Part shown: piece after piece, positions 13,201 through 24,663 of the stretch | Numbering within the stretch: the stretch's first letter is position 1 | How the letters are laid out: each line of letters opens with the position of its first letter | DNA from: Nepenthes gracilis | Taxonomy: Eukaryota > Streptophyta > Magnoliopsida > Caryophyllales > Nepenthaceae | NCBI GenBank assembly: GCA_033239525.1 | Contig: BSYO01000033.1 | Coordinates: forward strand, 11,876,901-11,940,900 | Reading direction: 5' to 3' | DNA length: 64,000 bases | The notes under the pieces: model-generated | What the model saw: the letters and a program-made list of their open reading frames with translations, nothing else | What the model was told of the DNA's origin: nothing | Databases searched by the model: none | Translations under genes and position numbers: made by a program

Positions 13201-16200
13201 TATAGTCCGATTAGTTTCTTGTCATTTAATGGCTGATTTGGTTCTAGAAAAATGTTTAAGAAAGGAAAAAAAATTAAAAAAAAATATTACTATGTGTTTT
13301 GATACTTGAAAAATTAAAAGAAAAATAAAGTAGATGAAAAAAAGTCAAGTAAAATTATTCATTTATGGAATTTCACTTTCCTCTTGGAATTATTTTTCCT
13401 AACTTTTTTTTTTATTTCCTTAAAATTTTTCTAGATCCAAATGACCTATTAATATCCAATTTTCTTAAAAGCTTAGATAGGTTTAAATCGGGTAGTATGT
13501 GACTATGTTGAACTAGTGTCGTTAATGATGGGATATCATCTTGTTCATTTAAGCAGGGTTGAAAGTTGTTTAGGTACATATTCTTGGTCGATGGAATGAA
13601 ATTTAGGCTAGATCATTATATTAAAGTTGTTTAGGTACATTTGCTGTTGGCGGTATGAAATTTATACTAGATCAATATATGACTTGGTAGCTTGGGTTTG
13701 GGATATTTTGATTAATGTTTTATAGGCTTAAAACATGTTGATCAGTATATGTTTTATAGGTATGAAATTTATACTACATCAATATAAGCTTAATGTTTGG
13801 GATACATTAATTATCCCAATATGTTTTAGGTCTAGGATATAGCCTAATTATCCCGATATGTTTTAAGTAGCAGGAAACTTTTCTATTATGAAATAATAAA
13901 AAAGCATAATGGGAGAACGCTTACGCAAGAGAATGCATTTTTGGAAGATTATGTGGTTGATTGGTATATTGAAGTTGGTCATATGCAAAAAACAGAGATG
14001 AAGTGGGTCAGTAAGTTTGGTTTTATGAATTCTTTCCAAATTTCAACTGAATAATGATCTTGCATGTATCTACATACATATATAAGAGCTGGCTACAAAA
14101 GTATATCACCTTGCCAAACACGTACTATTTGAAAGCTGGTCAAAAATGGGTGTCAACACAATCACATTGGAGAAGTGATTTGAGCAAACCAAAAGTGGCT
14201 CGAAATTGCATGAAGGTGGAGCATGTGAGACCTACCTGTTTTAAGTGTAACCAATTAAGGTGATGAGTTTGTATCAAAAGATGCTTTAGTGTTCAAACTC
14301 ATGTCTTAGTGGTAGAAGCAAAAGCTTCACATCAAAAAAACATATAAATAAAGGTGGCATTTGCACAACTAGGTGCAAGCCATAAGTGCCAAAGTAATAA
14401 ATTCTCAACAACCTAAGTTGTTTGGCCTATTAGCAGGGATGAATATTACTCCTGATGTGATCCGGAGGTGATTAAGTGTTAAGAGATGTGAGTACTAATA
14501 TGGGAGAATGAGAAGTTCTTATACCTAGAGAGTTAAAGATTAGTGTCATCAAATACAGACTTTTATCATTTTTATCAAAAAGTAAGTTTTCAATGGGAAG
14601 TACATTGGAATACCACGAGGCCCAATTGAAGTGGTTTTGGCAGTCAGCATGAGAAGTTCTTATGACTAAGGAGTTAAAGATAAGTTTTATCAAATATCAA
14701 CTATTACCATTTTCACTGTAAAATAAGTTTTGAATGGGTAGTTTGTAGCTAAAGTGATAAGCTCTTATAACTACGGAGTTAAAGATGAGTATAATCAAAT
14801 AACAATTATTATCGTTTTTATTAAAAAATAAGTTCTAAATGGGAAGTATATGAAAACACACAAGGCCTAATTGAAGAGTTGTTTGCAGTCAGGGTAGGGA
14901 GATCTATGCAAAATCAAATATATGTTTAACGTGTAGTTCCTTTTTTGGTAATCTATATATCTACTATTTAGATATTTTATATCTAATTTGTAATCTATAT
15001 ATCTACTATTTGGATATTTTATGTTTAATCTGTAATCTGTATATCTACTATTTGGATATTTTATGTCTAATTGTAGCAGTCTCTTTGGTAATTCACCCTT
15101 CTTAAAGTTTTTAGGGTAACATGTTATTCTATTCATAAATCGTTTCCTTTACTCCTTATTTTTTGGGAGATTGAGATCTTGACCCGCTTTAAGGAAGAAT
15201 AAGGTAACACTTGATATTAAGCCGGTCGTCATGGGGATAATGAGTAATAACAGGTAAAACATGATAGTTCAGTTGCTAATGTCTTCAATGATACTTGTTT
15301 GCTGGCTTTCATCGAAGATCTTAGATCAAGGGAAGAAAGCTTGTGGCCTAGTTTCTAATGGGTAGTTAAAAGGTTTTGATGTAACAATAGAGTTGTCATA
15401 AGATATGGTGATTTTGGGGCCTTTTATATAATGAAATGTAAGACAATATACAATAAAACCAATTTGGCCCTTCTTGAAACCCATGCATATTGGGAGCTCC
15501 GTGCAACTCGGCTACCCTTTTTCTCTAGAATTAGTATAATTGTATACCTCATTGACCGCTTTAAAGAAGTAATATTAGTAATTAATTTATTTTTAAATGG
15601 CTTTTCTAGATGTCATGAAAAAATAATGAACTATAAATCCATGTCTTCAGCCAGATTATTAAGAGTTCAGGCATCCAAGGAGCAGCAACCCGTTCGCCTA
15701 AGGTCTGAAATTTATTTAAGAAAAACAGTTTTTATAGAAGTTTTTTTAAACCAAAAAAATACATGGATCATTTGATTTACAATCAATGATCTTAGATGTG
15801 AGACCCTTTTTAGATTTTCTTGCTTTACTTAGCTATTTTCTGCAGTTGTCTTCTCTTTGCATAAACCTAGGCAACTTTCGGTTTACTTTCACATAAAGGC
15901 TGTGTCAGACTGTTGTTAAAATGACAAAGAGGAAAATCTCTCAAAAGTTGATGAAATTATGCTTATAATCTATGCATTTTGTGGTATTCTCTGTGCTAGA
16001 TTTTACTGATAACGTTTCTTATGTCCACTGTACTACTACTATGGTTGAAGAAGCTTCTGTCAATCTTATCCTGATTGAATAATGCATTACAGATGAGGAG
16101 AAAAAGATGAATGCCTCCTACATCATCAGTATTGCGAGGAAGCTTGGATGTTCAATATTTTTGCTTCCGGAAGATGTAACTGAGGTATCAAGCAGTGCTT

Positions 16201-17510
16201 ATTCTTGTTAACATATCGTGTTGGTGTTGTGTCAAGATATGGGTGTAATAGAATATATACGAACCTGATACAGTTATAGTCATATCAATAAACCCAAACA
16301 CAACTAAATAAGTGAATGACACGACAGGCATAACTATTAAAAGGTCTTATTTGTGTGACACAATAATATATATTTAATATGTTACATTGACTTGCTAATG
16401 ACATAAATTCATTTAATATGAGCTTATACTTTATAAATATATCACCCTGCTAATGAGACAAACCAATTACTATAAATTGAAACTTTCTGATTCCATGTCG
16501 TATCTAATATTATATATTCTTTAACCTTAATAGCACGCAAAAGGATGAGTTATCTTTCCAGTCGTATAATTAGGGTGAATGTTATTGATGATATGTACAT
16601 GAGCAACATAGGATACAGTTTGATATCTTCTGTAATTTAGTATGCTGGTTTGGTTGGACATTGAAAATTCTTAGAGCTAGCCATGGCACCTAAGAGGGGG
16701 ACTCGCTGCCCTCTTAGTCAACCGAATGCCATTTAACGGTTTCAGGTTAGGGATTTCATGCTTTGTCAATGGGTTGTGAACGTATAGGTATGGCACATAG
16801 CATAGCCAGTTAAACATGCAATGCCTCGCTCTAATGTGGAAGGAAAGCCGCGGCATAATGATAGAGTTGTCGTTGTGTAATTTGATAGTCAAGGATTTAG
16901 ATTCATATAAAACGGCATTTTACGTAAGACAATGTAAAACCAAAAGGAGTCCATTTTTCCCATACATTGCATGTAAAGGGAGTTTCATGCATTGGGATAT
17001 CCTTTCAGGTGGACACTATTAGATGGAGTAATGTTCTATCTATCCATCCATACAAATATGTCTACAAAATGATGTAAGTTGTTGAGAGTTTCGGTATAAT
17101 GGTAGAGTTATCGTCTTTGATTTAGCACTGGTTTCAATATTGAAAATGACTCTCATATAATATAGGGTAAAATATGTAAAATAATAAGCCCAAAAGTAGT
17201 TTGTCTTTTTTCTAGAGCCCATGCATAATGGAGTTTTTGTGCACTGGAATTTTTTTTGGTCTTGTTCTCATGTTCAATTTGTACTCCTTAAAAATCGTAA
17301 TTCTTTTAGAGTTTTGATCATTTTCGCATTATATTTCTTCAGGTGAACCAGAAGATGATCCTTACATTGACGGCGAGTATCATGTATTGGTCCTTGAATC
17401 AGCCCGTAGAAGAGAAAAACTCGAGCTCTTCTGACAGCGAGAATGGAAGCCAATCCGAAACGACGTCGATCTCAACGTTGGACGATGCTACTTCTGAATT
17501 ATCGCTATAA
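4287..17510 (+). CDS. FIM: Fimbrin (plastin), actin-bundling protein; 14 exons with a 1-nt frameshift in exon 9
   Basis: Fimbrins cross-link actin filaments into bundles in the cytoplasm. Exons: 4287-4382, 4454-4624, 5399-5640, 5742-5913, 6969-7007, 7208-7276, 7373-7489, 7822-8033, 9088-9242, 9815-10014, 10342-10499, 12388-12484, 16093-16184, 17343-17510. All introns are GT-AG and phases agree except at exon 9. The frame-corrected protein is 662 residues, usual for plant fimbrins. The N-terminus ([20 protein letters not shown]) is the plant fimbrin signature and is followed by an EF-hand-like region ending [12 protein letters not shown] domains lie at about 128-245, 272-380, 397-505 and 520-635, and a Ser/Glu-rich tail ends the protein. 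ATG 4287 and ATG 4296 are in frame; the second fits the family N-terminus equally well. In exon 9 the run 9222-9225 has four T where the conserved FEDVRNGW needs five. As written, the frame stops in exon 10 at 9931-9933, losing most of CH3 and all of CH4. All else is intact, so this is a base-calling error or a recent null allele. Confidence 0.93.
9374..9653. repeat. Tandem duplication in fimbrin intron 9, period 147
   Basis: Copies 9374-9516 and 9521-9653 are nearly identical, sharing GAAAGAATAATACAAAA, TACTCGGGAGGACAAGAAAG and TCCCAATCTTGGTATACCTG. Copy 1 has about 10 extra bases (TTCATCCTTG). The high identity points to a recent duplication. It lies wholly inside the intron. Confidence 0.9.
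10074..10291. mobile_element. hAT-like MITE, copy A (fimbrin intron 10)
   Basis: An AT-rich non-coding element of about 218 bp. Its ends form imperfect inverted repeats: the left end starts CACAGATGAAAATG and the right end, read on the other strand, starts CATAGAAGCAAATATCGG. Inside are TCGGCCGATAT and TATTGCAATAT words shared with the copies at 12788, 20288 and 62536. Flanking octamers AAGAGTAT and GAGAGCAT match at 6 of 8 positions, a possible 8-bp target duplication that suggests the hAT class. Confidence 0.65.
11687..11828. repeat. Tandem repeat, about 54 bp x 2.7
   Basis: Three units begin GGAGCTCGAACG-like at 11687, 11741 and 11794. Each continues with CATGG or AATGA, TCTAGAA and GCCACCTAGA words; the third is truncated. 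It lies in fimbrin intron 11 and has no coding value. Confidence 0.8.
12340..12387 (+). other. 48-nt in-frame duplication of the start of fimbrin exon 12
   Basis: This segment copies the first part of exon 12. It reads [16 protein letters not shown], next to the exon's [14 protein letters not shown]. It is preceded by CAG, is exactly 16 codons long, and is open and in frame with exon 12. The locus therefore offers two acceptors 48 nt apart (exon start 12340 or 12388). Family conservation favours 12388 as the main site. Use of the upstream acceptor would insert 16 residues in CH4. Confidence 0.7.
12788..13056. mobile_element. hAT-like MITE, copy B (fimbrin intron 12)
   Basis: About 269 bp. 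The left end starts CATGGATGAAAATATGGG and the right end, reverse complemented, starts CATAGATGATAATATC, forming clear imperfect terminal inverted repeats. The interior carries CGATATATC, AGCCGATATTT and GATATATGG words shared with the other copies. It has no coding capacity. A target duplication is not convincing here. Confidence 0.7.
13550..13870. repeat. Degenerate short tandem repeats in fimbrin intron 12
   Basis: The phrase AAAGTTGTTTAGGTACAT occurs twice about 60 bp apart, each time followed by GGAATGAAATTTA- or GGTATGAAATTTA-like and CTAGATCA words. TATGTTTTATAGG and ATTATCCC(A/G)ATATGTTTTA words recur downstream. The copies are diverged and the unit boundaries are uncertain. Confidence 0.55.
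14510..14892. repeat. Three-unit imperfect tandem repeat in fimbrin intron 12
   Basis: Units begin near 14510, 14650 and 14755. Each has an AGTTCTTAT- or AGCTCTTAT-like start, then GGAGTTAAAGAT, ATCAAATA, a TTTTTATC-like word and AATGGG. Units 1 and 3 keep an extra ATTGAAG and GCAGTCAG segment that unit 2 lacks. No protein domain was recognised. Confidence 0.7.
14948..15073. repeat. Minisatellite, 42 bp x 3
   Basis: Three copies start at 14948, 14990 and 15032. Each contains GTAATCT, ATATCTACTATTT and GATATTTTAT with few changes. Because 42 is a multiple of three, the minus strand shows a false periodic peptide here. The spacing and AT content do not fit a CRISPR array. Confidence 0.9.
15350..15522 (+). 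mobile_element. Au-like SINE remnant 1
   Basis: The tail GCATATTGGGAGCTCCGTGC followed by a GGCTACCCTTTTT end resembles the 3' end of plant Au SINEs (GCATA, GGGAGCTT, GTGCA, GGGCTGCCCTTTT). Upstream GTAAGACAATATACAATA and CAATAGAGTTGTCA match the Au body and the tRNA-derived head in order and spacing. It sits in fimbrin intron 12 and is heavily mutated. Confidence 0.6.
16846..17007 (+). mobile_element. Au-like SINE remnant 2
   Basis: The same order of words as in remnant 1 is seen: ATAGAGTTGTCG, GTAAGACAATGTAAAA, GCATGTAAAGGGAGTTTCAT and a CCTTTC end. It lies in fimbrin intron 13 on the plus strand and is more diverged than remnant 1. Confidence 0.55.
17088..17258 (+). mobile_element. Au-like SINE remnant 3
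   Basis: GGTATAATGGTAGAGTTATCG, GGGTAAAATATGTAAAAT and GCATAATGGAGTTTTTGTGC appear in the same order as in remnants 1 and 2, followed by a T-rich end. It lies in fimbrin intron 13, about 80 bp after remnant 2 and before the last exon. Confidence 0.5.
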
Positions 17511-18990
17511 TAGACTTGTGATTTCAATACATATAACAGAGGGTGTTATGTTCCATGATTCTTTTCTCTATTCCAATGCTTGCTTATGAGCCTCATTTTG
17601 TTTGTCAAAGCAGAAAAAAAAAAAAAGAAAAAAAATCTGAGAGATTTGTGAATAGTTCAGATTTTGCTAAAGCAAAGAAATCAGATGAGATCTGTCCTTA
17701 TTTTCTTGATTTTTCATATCAAGTGATATTGTTGTATTTTTCAATATTTCAAAATTATCTTTTATTAAATAATTTTAATGAAAAATACAAAGAAAATATT
17801 TAAAATTTTCCACATATTTGTATCAATTTGCTTGTAAAAACAATATCTCAAATTATTTAAAAAAATTCTAGAAAAATTTACTTTTCTATAGAAAAATTAC
17901 AGAATTTTTTTTTTTCCTAGTATTTTTTATATCCAAGAATTTTTTTAATAGGTGACAGCAGCTGCTATAAATAACCTGATAAGAAAATAGTAATTTATTT
18001 TTAATAGTATATAATATTTTTAATAAAAAAATTAAAAATAATACAACATTAAAACTTTAATTTTGGCTATATCCATTTCGGATCTAAGAGTTGTATCTTT
18101 TATAGAAATAAATTTTTTATATTTAATTTTAACCGTTTATTTTTAAAGAAAAATTATAATTTATTATTTTTTAAATAATTTACTTTAATTAATTTTTAAA
18201 ATTTATAAAAATAATTAAATTATAATAATTTATTTTTAAATTTATAAATAAAATTATGTGACTAGAAAAGAAAGATCCCCTCGATAGCAATGGCCCACAT
18301 GGCCACCCCAAGCTCCTATGTCGTGATAATTCTGTCTTCTCTCCGATGTGTTTTTTTATTTTTTATTTTTTGGGTTTAAGGGTTTACATATCATTTTTAC
18401 GATAAAATCTGTTTGTTTCGCTTTGAAATAATTAGATCTAAATTTAACGACTATATATATTTTTTTTAAACTAATTATTTTAAAATTTTTATTTTTTTTA
18501 TATTATACTTGGTCTATTAAATTTATATTTAATAACCTATCATTAGCCAAATTTGGCTCATCTCATTTATGGGGTTGAGGGGTGGCTCCACGTCATTTAG
18601 TTTATTTTTCTTCATATTTTAATCATTCATTTTAAAATAGATAGTTATAATTTAATAATTAATTTTAACTAATTTTTTATATTTTAAAAAATAATTAAAT
18701 TTATTAGAAATCTACCATCCAACAAAATTTAAGGAGAAATTTAGAATTTATTTCCAACTAAAAATACTATAAATCCCTCCCATCTAGTAGCCAAATCGTA
18801 ATGATTTTGGGCTTTTTTAGTCATAACTATTTTATTAATATTAGATAAATAATATTAATATTTTTAAATAATAAATAATATAATTATTTAATTAATATTA
18901 TATAATTATTATTAAAAAATATCTCCCTGATGGCAAACCCAATTTTTGGACAAAGAAAATCCCAGAAATAAATAAAAAATTCTGAGCTCT
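17511..18990. other. Fimbrin 3' flank and AT-rich intergenic DNA
   Basis: The first 200-300 bases after the fimbrin stop are probably 3' UTR, but no single polyadenylation signal stands out. The rest is AT-rich with no open frame, RNA gene or clear repeat. Confidence 0.6.
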
Positions 18991-18994
18991 TTAC

Positions 18995-19002
18995 TATAAA
19001 TA
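18995..19002 (+). promoter_or_regulatory. TATA box of the calmodulin-like gene
   Basis: TATAAATA lies about 355 bp before the ATG at 19357. A CT-rich leader (19130-19200) follows, which is typical of plant promoters. This places transcription start near 19030 and gives a leader of about 330 bases. Confidence 0.6.
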
Positions 19003-19356
19003 TGCGACCCAACGGACTTGAAATGAACAATTTCCCAAAAATATCCATTTTTCCTGCCACAAATATTCATTCTGGCTTCGATTTTCCCCAAATTTCTGTC
19101 CCCTGTTCCCCCTCTGTTCTCCATTCTCCTCTCTATTTCCTTCCCCTGTCTCGGGTGTAATCTTCTCGCATTCTCTTTTCTCTCATTTTCTGAGTCCCCC
19201 GAAAAAACAAAGACACTAATTTATCATTAACTTAATTGCTGCCATTAGAGACCAAATCAGCTATCAAACTGAAGCGGAAATTGAAGATTCTTAATTTACA
19301 AAAAATACAGAGCATCAACTCTGTTTTTGATTTTTGTTGGGTGGTTTGTCAGAGAG

Positions 19357-19806
19357 ATGTATCCGGACGGACTGGAGCGGGTTTTCCAAATGTTTGACCG
19401 AAACGGCGATGGAAGAATCACGAGGAAGGAGCTGAGCGACACGTTAAAGAATTTGGGCATTTACATTCCTGACACAGAGCTGATGCAGATGATCGAAAAG
19501 ATCGACGTTAACAGGGACGGGTGCGTGGACATCGAAGAATTCGGCGCTTTATACCGGACGATTATGGAGGAGAGAGACGAGGAAGAGGATACGAGGGACG
19601 CATTCAATGTGTTCGATCAAAACGGAGATGGATTCATCACAGTGGAGGAGTTGGGATCGGTGTTGCAGTCATTTGGGATGAAACAGGGAAGGACGATTGA
19701 GGACTGCAAGAAGATGATTAATAAGGTCGACGTTGATGGTGATGGGAAGGTCAGCTACCAAGAGTTTAAGCAGATGATGAATGGCGGTGGATTTGCTGCT
19801 CTTTAG
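19357..19806 (+). CDS. CML: Calmodulin-like protein, four EF hands (CML3/CML7 type)
   Basis: A single-exon gene for a 149-residue calcium sensor that should change shape on binding Ca2+ and regulate partner proteins. The four loops are complete: residues 14-25 ([12 protein letters not shown]), 50-61 ([12 protein letters not shown]), 87-98 ([12 protein letters not shown]) and 125-136 ([12 protein letters not shown]). Each has Asp at position 1 and Glu at position 12, so all four should bind calcium. The linker MEERDEEED and the C-terminus [10 protein letters not shown] are hallmarks of the CML3/CML7 branch rather than true calmodulin. The ATG at 19357 fits the short N-terminus of the family; the 10 upstream codons are leader. 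No signal peptide or lipid-anchor cysteine is seen. It lies 1.85 kb downstream of fimbrin on the same strand. Confidence 0.95.
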   Translation: MYPDGLERVFQMFDRNGDGRITRKELSDTLKNLGIYIPDTELMQMIEKIDVNRDGCVDIEEFGALYRTIMEERDEEEDTRDAFNVFDQNGDGFITVEELGSVLQSFGMKQGRTIEDCKKMINKVDVDGDGKVSYQEFKQMMNGGGFAAL

Positions 19807-20287
19807 GTTCACAGAGAAAGACGAAAAAGAGGTTTTTTTTTTTTTTTTTAAAAAAAAAGAGAGAATATATTAAGCCAAAATAATATAAAAATATTTTTAT
19901 TTTTTAATTTTTGATTTTCTCGAATCTGTTCTTTATTTTTATTGTAATATTAATTTTATGCTTTAGAATTTTTAACATGGCCTGTATATTAATATATAAT
20001 TTGAAGTATGGTCATTTTGATTTATGCATTTATTATGACCTCTCTTGTGTATAAACTCATTGATGCAATGTAGATTTTTATGTTTGTAAATTGTATGTAT
20101 GTTTGATTCTTTAATTGGCTTTCCTTAGTTGATTCTTTTCCCTTCATTTGGGTTGAAATTTATTATAATTTTTTTATAATGCATTTTTTATTTGTATTTT
20201 TGTTTATTTTTTGTTTAATTTTTTTTTTTTTTTGGAGACATGGAGAAGAAAATTGCTTAAGCTTTTCTTCTTATCGTGCTAATCTAC

Positions 20288-20638
20288 CATTGACAATAAT
20301 CTTATTAATATGATATATCTAAACTATACTGGTTAATATATTTTAATAAAGATAATTTGAGATATTATAATTAGATACACAATTAAAATTTAATGTCAAT
20401 TTTTTATACATGTAAAGTTATCTAATGTATAATTTAAATAAATAAAGTCTTTTCATATTGTAATAATATTATGATATGTTTCTGTATCAAAATATATGGT
20501 GATATGTCTATTAATATAACTTTATAGTTTATAATTTTTTAAAATTTTTCTATTTAATATATCTATACATTCTCTAATATACCCAATACCAATATAATCG
20601 TAATCGAAACTGATATTAATATCATATTTCCATCTATG
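20288..20638. mobile_element. hAT-like MITE, copy C
   Basis: About 351 bp in the 3' flank of the calmodulin-like gene. The left end starts CATTGACAATAATC and the right end, reverse complemented, starts CATAGATGGAAATATGATAT. It shares the family's terminal words, but its interior has diverged or carries extra sequence. No target duplication was found. Confidence 0.45.
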
Positions 20639-23250
20639 TTTCCAAGTGATTGGATCTGTATGCTAATCTAACTGCCTAACAATTAGATTTTTCACTTAGG
20701 TCCCATTGCCCTGTCCTAATAGGTTGATGGGAAATGAAAAGCATGTTACCTTCCCAATTTCATCACCAATGCTTAAAAAGCATCAACATGGACTTAAAAT
20801 ACTTCTGCATGTTTCAATTATATAGAAAATCATAATGACAAAAGGAAAAAGATAAAATTGAATATTAGAGTATTCATTTTAAAGAAAATAATTTTTATTT
20901 TATCTTCTTTCATTTTTATTTTTTCCTCAATAGTTTCCTTATTTTCAAATTTCTTATATCCAAACAAAACCTAAATAAACCTAATTCCAACCAACATCAA
21001 GATGCCTGAATGTTGAATGAAAACTTTCACTTCTCACCATTCTGTCCTGTTCAACAAGAACATACTAAGTCATGCCCAATAACTGCAGGAAAAACTTCAT
21101 CTTTAGCACTTCCTTGCAAATAACAGCTGTGAAGCATACAAAGCAACACATTTTCACAGTTTCAATTAGAATAGATTTCAAATCTTTTATTGTTGAGCAT
21201 TGGGCATAAGTCTAATTCAATAAAAATTGATACACGGGATAAAGATTTCATCTTTAAGAATACATATCTATATTGAGAGGAATTTCTCCATTCTTTGATG
21301 ATCCAATACACTAAAAAAAAACAGTAGACAACCAAAGTTTGCAACAGTAAGGTGTGAACCCGTGACCTTATCATTTCTTCACAATTTAAGAGTAAGACAA
21401 TTGTAAGTGGTTGCAGGGAATTTGAAAATAATAGAATACAAAAGTCATAGAAAAGAGAGAACCCAAGGATGGGAGAATAAAGAAGACGCAGCTGGGGGTA
21501 TAGACGTCTGAGAGCAAAATGAAGTTCAGTCACAAGGAGATGGACGTTGTAGCATAAAATTCAGATTTCTTTCATCATAGCCATACATGCTTCTCTATAT
21601 CTACTGTTGGATGAAGGATGGCAAGAGCCATCACGAAGTTCCAGAATAAAGCCGTAGAGGCACATGAAGAAAGGCAGTGGGCTCAGAAGAAGAAACCATA
21701 GCCGTATATGGGTGGCACGAAACTTTCAAAATGAGGCAGCAGGTGAGCAGGAACGAAGGATGGTGAGCCTCGGAGGTGGCAATCATAGCCACACAGGTGG
21801 AAGGATAATCACCATCTGATAATTGAGTGAAGGATTGAGGAGGGCAGCTACGGTGAGAAAATTTACTTGTGAACAAGAATTTCTTTTAGAGATCCTTAAC
21901 CTTTTCAAATTGGGAACTCTATTTCACCCTTTCAATTTTCTCAATTTCTTCCCTCTTACCATTCTCTATCCCCTTACTAATTTTGGTTAAGGAGATAAAT
22001 CTCCATAGGCTGGGGTCCTTACAACTATATGCATCTTAAAACTCCTTTGCAAAATTTCTTGAACTAGGCAACCCTTTTAGAAAACCCTAGATGCATTTAA
22101 AAAGAACCCACTCGATTTCCATACACTAAAATGCAATTTCCATCTTTAGATGGGAAGGTTCCATCCATTTTTGCACCCAGAACAAAAAATCATCATAAAC
22201 AAAGCTGCCATTGGCAAGCTTTTACAAATGCCGCCCATGTTCATCATATTTTCTCATCAAGTGACAATTCAGGCTCTGCTTTTTAGTTCTTTTTCCCGTG
22301 TAAACAAGACCCTAATTCAGGTTTTGTTTGAATGGACGGGGAGAAAAATTCTCCTATGACAACTTTCATTTATTTGGTTGAACAGAATATCATTTCTATG
22401 AAAATACTCTCCAAAGCTTAGTAACCTAAAAGAATTAGAGGTGGTGCAGTGCATGGGTGGTGGTGAAGGCGGTGTTGGTGGGTGGTGATGATGGTGCAGC
22501 GGGATGCAGTGATGTAGAATGTGTTCGTGGGGTGGTAATTGAGGAAGAGGTTGCAGGGGAGGTGGTGGTAGCGGTGGCAACTTGGAGATCGCACTAGTAG
22601 TGATGGCGGTGATGGTTAAGAGAGCAAATTCCTTCCAAATAAAAAGGAAAATAGCATCTCCCATTCGAATGGAACTCATTTTTCTATTCTCCAAAATCCT
22701 ACCAACAAATTGGGAAATTGGGGGAAAAAAGGGGAAGAATTTCAGGAGATGTTTCCCGTTCAACACAGCAGCGCCGAAAACTTCCATCAAGACTACCATT
22801 CCATCCAAAAATCACCATAACCAAAGCTTCCACCAGCAAGCCGTATACCGCTGCCTGCCCATATTCATCATACAAATCGAATCCGATTCCCAATTCCTAG
22901 GGTTAAAGCAATGTATCTGCTGGAAATTGTGAGGGAAGTACACTGTAGATTGTAATCTTAAATTATAGTAGCTGATTACAGTAGCACCCATACCAAACTG
23001 CAAATACAATCAACAACGGAAAGCAAGAGCTGAAATGGTCACCTGCTCGAATCGGAATACGATTGGAGTGCTCCAGATTCGGGTGCAGAAATCATATTGT
23101 AAAGTAGACTTTCACACACATACTAAAATTCATGTAGTTTTTATATATACAATTGTATTCGATATACACAAAAGAATAACCAGCTGCTTGAGCTTCTATC
23201 GTGCATTAATCTTCTACTCCAACATCTGCTGTGCGCAACTCCATGCTCAC
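20639..23250. other. Region without a recognised gene
   Basis: Base composition is mixed, with some longer open frames on the minus strand (for example 22317-22808, rich in Pro and His). That bias comes from GGT/GGTGGT-rich DNA at 22440-22600. No domain was recognised. The balanced composition at 21500-22950 may mark a decayed gene or repeat. Confidence 0.5.
22170..22875. repeat. Spaced imperfect direct repeat, about 75 bp
   Basis: Segments near 22185-22250 and 22806-22872 share an AAAATCA(T/C)CATAA start, CAAAGCT, GGCAAGC or AGCAAGC, and CCCAT(G/A)TTCATCAT in order. The repeat suggests two related, decayed copies of one sequence about 620 bp apart. Confidence 0.5.
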
Positions 23251-24540
23251 TTTTTGTAACATCCAAATACTAAAAGATGATATATGGTGTCAGTGACGGG
23301 CTAAATTGAGTAAATTGTTAGAGATAATTATATCTTCAGATGAGAAATTAAATAATTGATGAAAATGAATCATCGCCGGTGCTTATGCTCAAAAAGTAGC
23401 AAGGGGCACCGGGAGGGCACAGTAAGGAAAGCTCATATACAAAAAGTAGTAGGAGTTGTATATGATGTACGTATGATAAATGCTCGTACACTGAATCTAA
23501 TAGCTAAATATGCAATGCGTGCCTAAATGGTACACGTGCGTAGGCTAATATGAAGCCTTATGCCTGCCACGTATAAGACTAGCGCTTGTATATAGAATTT
23601 TGACAAAGTATGCTTAGAGATTTTCTGATATATTATTTTGTGAATAAAGATCGTTATCAAATGCCTAAATATTAGAAAAGTGATTGTTTTTATTTATAAG
23701 GTATAGCAGACAGTTAACCTACTTATGAGTTTTAAATAGTAGCATATGCTTAGACTATGGGTATGAATTTATAGTTTGATCTTCGATATTCAATTGATAT
23801 TGGTGAAGTTTATTACTAGTTATTGGTCTTATACTGCATTTTCACACAATTTTTACTATTTGTCTTCCTTATATTTTTTTATGCATATCCACATACACAT
23901 TGACACACACCTGCTTTACTAAGTTTTAACTTTAATCTTGTACATATCGGTGAATGATATCTCTAGGGTGCTTGTACGTATTTTAGGCATATTGGTCACA
24001 CCCAATATACACCCAATGGACGCACATGCATATTCAAGATAAAATACCCATGTCTAACATACGTCCGACCGATACTTATGCACCGTATAATTTTTATCTT
24101 AGTATCTCTTGTGCGTCTGATAGGTGTACATATGCCAATTTTCTACGTGAGGTTCCTTTTGGCCAATTTTAGTAAATTTGCTGCAATTTTATAGAGAAGA
24201 GAGAGAAAGACAAAAAAGGAAGAGAGAGAAGGAGAAAGGGAGGGCTACAGAAGGAGGATTTAAATGAAATTTAAGAGATTTTAAAAAATTATAAATTTAA
24301 GACAAGTGTATTCAAATCTTCTTTCTATTATTATTATTATTTTTCTAATATCTATAAATATTTATTATTTTAAATATTTATATATATGTCATACTTTTAT
24401 AATTTATACTTTACATGCATATTATTTTACAAGCACCCAATAAGCATAACAATGAAAGCCAATTGATGTAATCACATACAAATCTCAACAATATCAAAAA
24501 AATATGAACGACTCATAATTAAAAACAGGGCATTTATAGG
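23251..24540. repeat. AT-rich LTR-like repeat debris
   Basis: The block opens with TGTAACATCC and contains city-block-like short words such as GTGCGTA, ACGTGCG and CACACATTG, then a GA-rich stretch (24195-24245). The layout resembles the blocks at 27.66-29.66, 35.15-36.22 and 58.65-60.72 kb. No coding domain or boundary could be proved. Confidence 0.3.
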
Positions 24541-24555
24541 AAGACTACCAGTATA

Positions 24556-24663
24556 TCAGCGAAGCTCAGCCTCTCCATGAGCAAAAGAACAACTTTGGCG
24601 TCCGCAGTGGCCCCTTTGGTAAAGTATACATAACTTCGTCTTGAAAAGCTTTCTTTCAACCAT
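24556..24663 (-). pseudogene. CCCH zinc-finger protein, first coding exon with a premature stop
   Basis: The minus strand opens at ATG 24663 and encodes 35 residues starting MVERKLFKTKLCILYQRGHC and ending AHGEAELR, then TGA (24558-24556). Cys12, Cys20, Cys25 and His29 form a C-x7-C-x4-C-x3-H finger. Together with the MVERKLFKTKLC start, this identifies the plant CCCH family related to Arabidopsis C3H13/C3H38, thought to bind RNA. Relatives continue with Arg after ELR, so CGA or AGA has become TGA. No later exon was found downstream to 23.2 kb. The perfect start and finger show either a recently broken gene, a gene fragment, or a very short peptide. Confidence 0.7.

Noticed and set aside
14948..15073. 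CRISPR-like array
   Set aside because: Whole 42-bp units are repeated with no unique spacers, and the genome is plant.
14867..15136. Minus-strand repetitive peptide with SRYIDY-like units
   Set aside because: It is a by-product of the 42-bp tandem repeat inside a fimbrin intron.
21162..21876. Minus-strand frames of 123 and 81 codons
   Set aside because: No family features, no splice sites joining them and no conserved motif were seen.
22317..22808. Minus-strand frame of 163 codons rich in Pro and His
   Set aside because: The composition comes from GGT-type simple sequence on the plus strand. No domain or splice context supports a gene.
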